Assembly (NCBI GenBank): GCA_009784145.1
Contig: WRCI01000027.1
Location: forward strand, 1 to 14,175
Length of the DNA: 14,175 nucleotides
Direction of reading: 5' to 3'
Source: Methanobrevibacter sp.
Lineage (GTDB): Archaea; Methanobacteriota; Methanobacteria; Methanobacteriales; Methanobacteriaceae
The notes beneath the pieces are model-generated. The model saw only the letters and a list, made by a program, of their open reading frames with translations. It searched no databases and was not told the DNA's origin. Position numbers and translations under genes: made by a program. This document shows, one piece after another, positions 13,421 to 14,175 of this stretch (position 1 is its first letter; every line of letters begins with the position of its first letter).

Positions 13421-14175
13421 ATGACTAGAATTGGAGGTTTAGAAGGGAATTTTCATGGAAATTTATTAATCGAAATAATGAATTCTATGAAAAATCAAAA
13501 TTCAAAATCTGGAATTTTTTTATCTTCTAGATATAGTACTGTTTATAATAAAGAATGTTGTAGGTCTGATTTTGGAAAGACATACTATAATTTAGGAATT
13601 GGAAGTAATTATAATAAAGACATTGACTCATTACAGCCCCTTATTGACAAAAATTTAGTTTTTATAATTGATGGAACTATTTATAATATAGATGAAATTA
13701 ATGAATTTTTAAATGAAAAAAATAATCAAATATATACTAAAAATAAAGAAAATGAATTAGTTTTTGAATTAATAAAGAGTTTTTATATAGAAAACAATGA
13801 TCTTTTAGAATCTATTAAAAAAGTTATTAAAATAATAGATGGTGATTATACTTTTGCTATATTTGATAGTGAAAATTTAGCTTTAGTAAGAGATTCTATA
13901 GGAATTCGTCCATTATATTATTATTCTCCATTAGATTTAACTAATAAATTTGATTTAGATTTAGATAATACTTCTAATTTAAATATAAAAAATACAACTG
14001 ATTTAAATTTAGATAATACTTCTAATTTAAATATAAAAAGTACCACTGATTTAAATTTAGATAATACTTCTAATTTAGATATAAAAAATAATTATAACTG
14101 TTTTGCTTCTGAAAAAAAATCTTTTTGGAAAATGGGGATTGATAACTCTAAGATAAAAACATTGAAACCAGGACA
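13421..14175 (+). CDS. asnB: Asparagine synthetase-like protein, N-terminal glutaminase-type domain, incomplete at window edge
   Basis: The open frame runs from ATG 13421 past the window end (251 codons visible). It aligns with the class II glutamine amidotransferase domain of AsnB: LQPLIDKN (71-78), DGTIYNIDEINEF (84-96), DGDYTFAIFD (140-149), VRDSIGIRPLYYYSP (156-170) and FASEKKSFWKM near 227-237. The catalytic Cys that should follow Met is missing: the start reads Met-Thr-Arg-Ile-Gly-Gly. A stop at 13391 in frame excludes an upstream Cys start. The RHRGPD block, the NGE of the glutamine pocket (here Asp-Gly-Thr) and its Asp are also changed. A 48-base repeat enlarges one loop. The synthetase domain lies beyond the window, so I cannot tell whether this is an ammonia-dependent enzyme, a divergent relative or a decaying gene. 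Confidence 0.7.
   Translation, partial: MTRIGGLEGNFHGNLLIEIMNSMKNQNSKSGIFLSSRYSTVYNKECCRSDFGKTYYNLGIGSNYNKDIDSLQPLIDKNLVFIIDGTIYNIDEINEFLNEKNNQIYTKNKENELVFELIKSFYIENNDLLESIKKVIKIIDGDYTFAIFDSENLALVRDSIGIRPLYYYSPLDLTNKFDLDLDNTSNLNIKNTTDLNLDNTSNLNIKSTTDLNLDNTSNLDIKNNYNCFASEKKSFWKMGIDNSKIKTLKPG
13952..14095 (+). repeat. 48-base in-frame tandem repeat inside the asnB-like gene
   Basis: Three 16-codon units start at 13952, 14000 and 14048. They encode DLxLDNTSNLxIKxxx, rich in Asp, Asn and Leu. Differences among units are few, so expansion is recent. The repeat lies between the PLYYYSP and FASEKKS motifs, where ordinary AsnB proteins have a short loop of about a dozen residues, and makes that loop roughly 55 residues long. 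Confidence 0.9.

Overview
The window is very AT-rich and reads as chromosomal DNA of a hydrogenotrophic methanogen of the Methanobacteriales, most likely a low-GC Methanobrevibacter-like species. The evidence is a formylmethanofuran:tetrahydromethanopterin formyltransferase homologue, an EhaR-like protein, a six-cluster polyferredoxin, an archaeal-type phosphoglycerate mutase and an archaeal-type GatC. Starts are often preceded by GGAGG/GGTGAT-like ribosome binding sites, and TATA-like boxes replace bacterial promoters. Species assignment is inference.

Layout. (1) Positions 428-5474, plus strand: an energy/C1 block of EhaR-like HAD protein, Ftr paralogue, PfkB-family sugar kinase, 6x[4Fe-4S] polyferredoxin and a CBS-domain protein. 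The gene order resembles what I remember from the end of the energy-converting hydrogenase A (eha) region of Methanothermobacter. (2) An 861-base gene-free gap (5475-6335) with T-tract termination signals and several dyads, including one perfect dyad with 11-base arms. (3) 6336-7337, plus: a sugar-nucleotide epimerase/dehydratase. (4) 7585-11045, minus: gatC, an ACT-domain regulator, homoserine dehydrogenase and an archaeal phosphoglycerate mutase homologue that may be the homoserine kinase. This is a threonine/methionine-branch cluster. (5) 11482-13297, plus: a serine O-acetyltransferase, then an apparently accessory pair, namely an R-S-E class ADP-ribosyltransferase and a 62-residue partner. 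(6) 13421 to the window edge, plus: the N-terminal part of an asparagine synthetase-like protein whose glutaminase domain lacks the catalytic Cys and carries a 48-base in-frame tandem repeat.

Functional links. Block 1 probably serves reduction of low-potential ferredoxin and formyl-methanofuran metabolism. The minus-strand cluster links aspartate-family amino acid synthesis to amide chemistry: GatC belongs to the Asp-tRNA(Asn)/Glu-tRNA(Gln) amidotransferase, and the AsnB-like gene lies on the other side of the cysE/ADP-ribosyltransferase insertion.

Nearly every intergenic gap holds its own tandem or direct repeat, with a different period in each (20-21, 30, 35, 37-38, 63 and 84 bases). In at least one case (10048-10188) the array is an in-frame multiplication of the 3' end of the neighbouring gene, each copy with its own stop codon. 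The most interesting items are the ADP-ribosyltransferase pair with dyads upstream, the Cys-less AsnB-like protein, the gene-tail array and the isolated dyad at 5847-5870.
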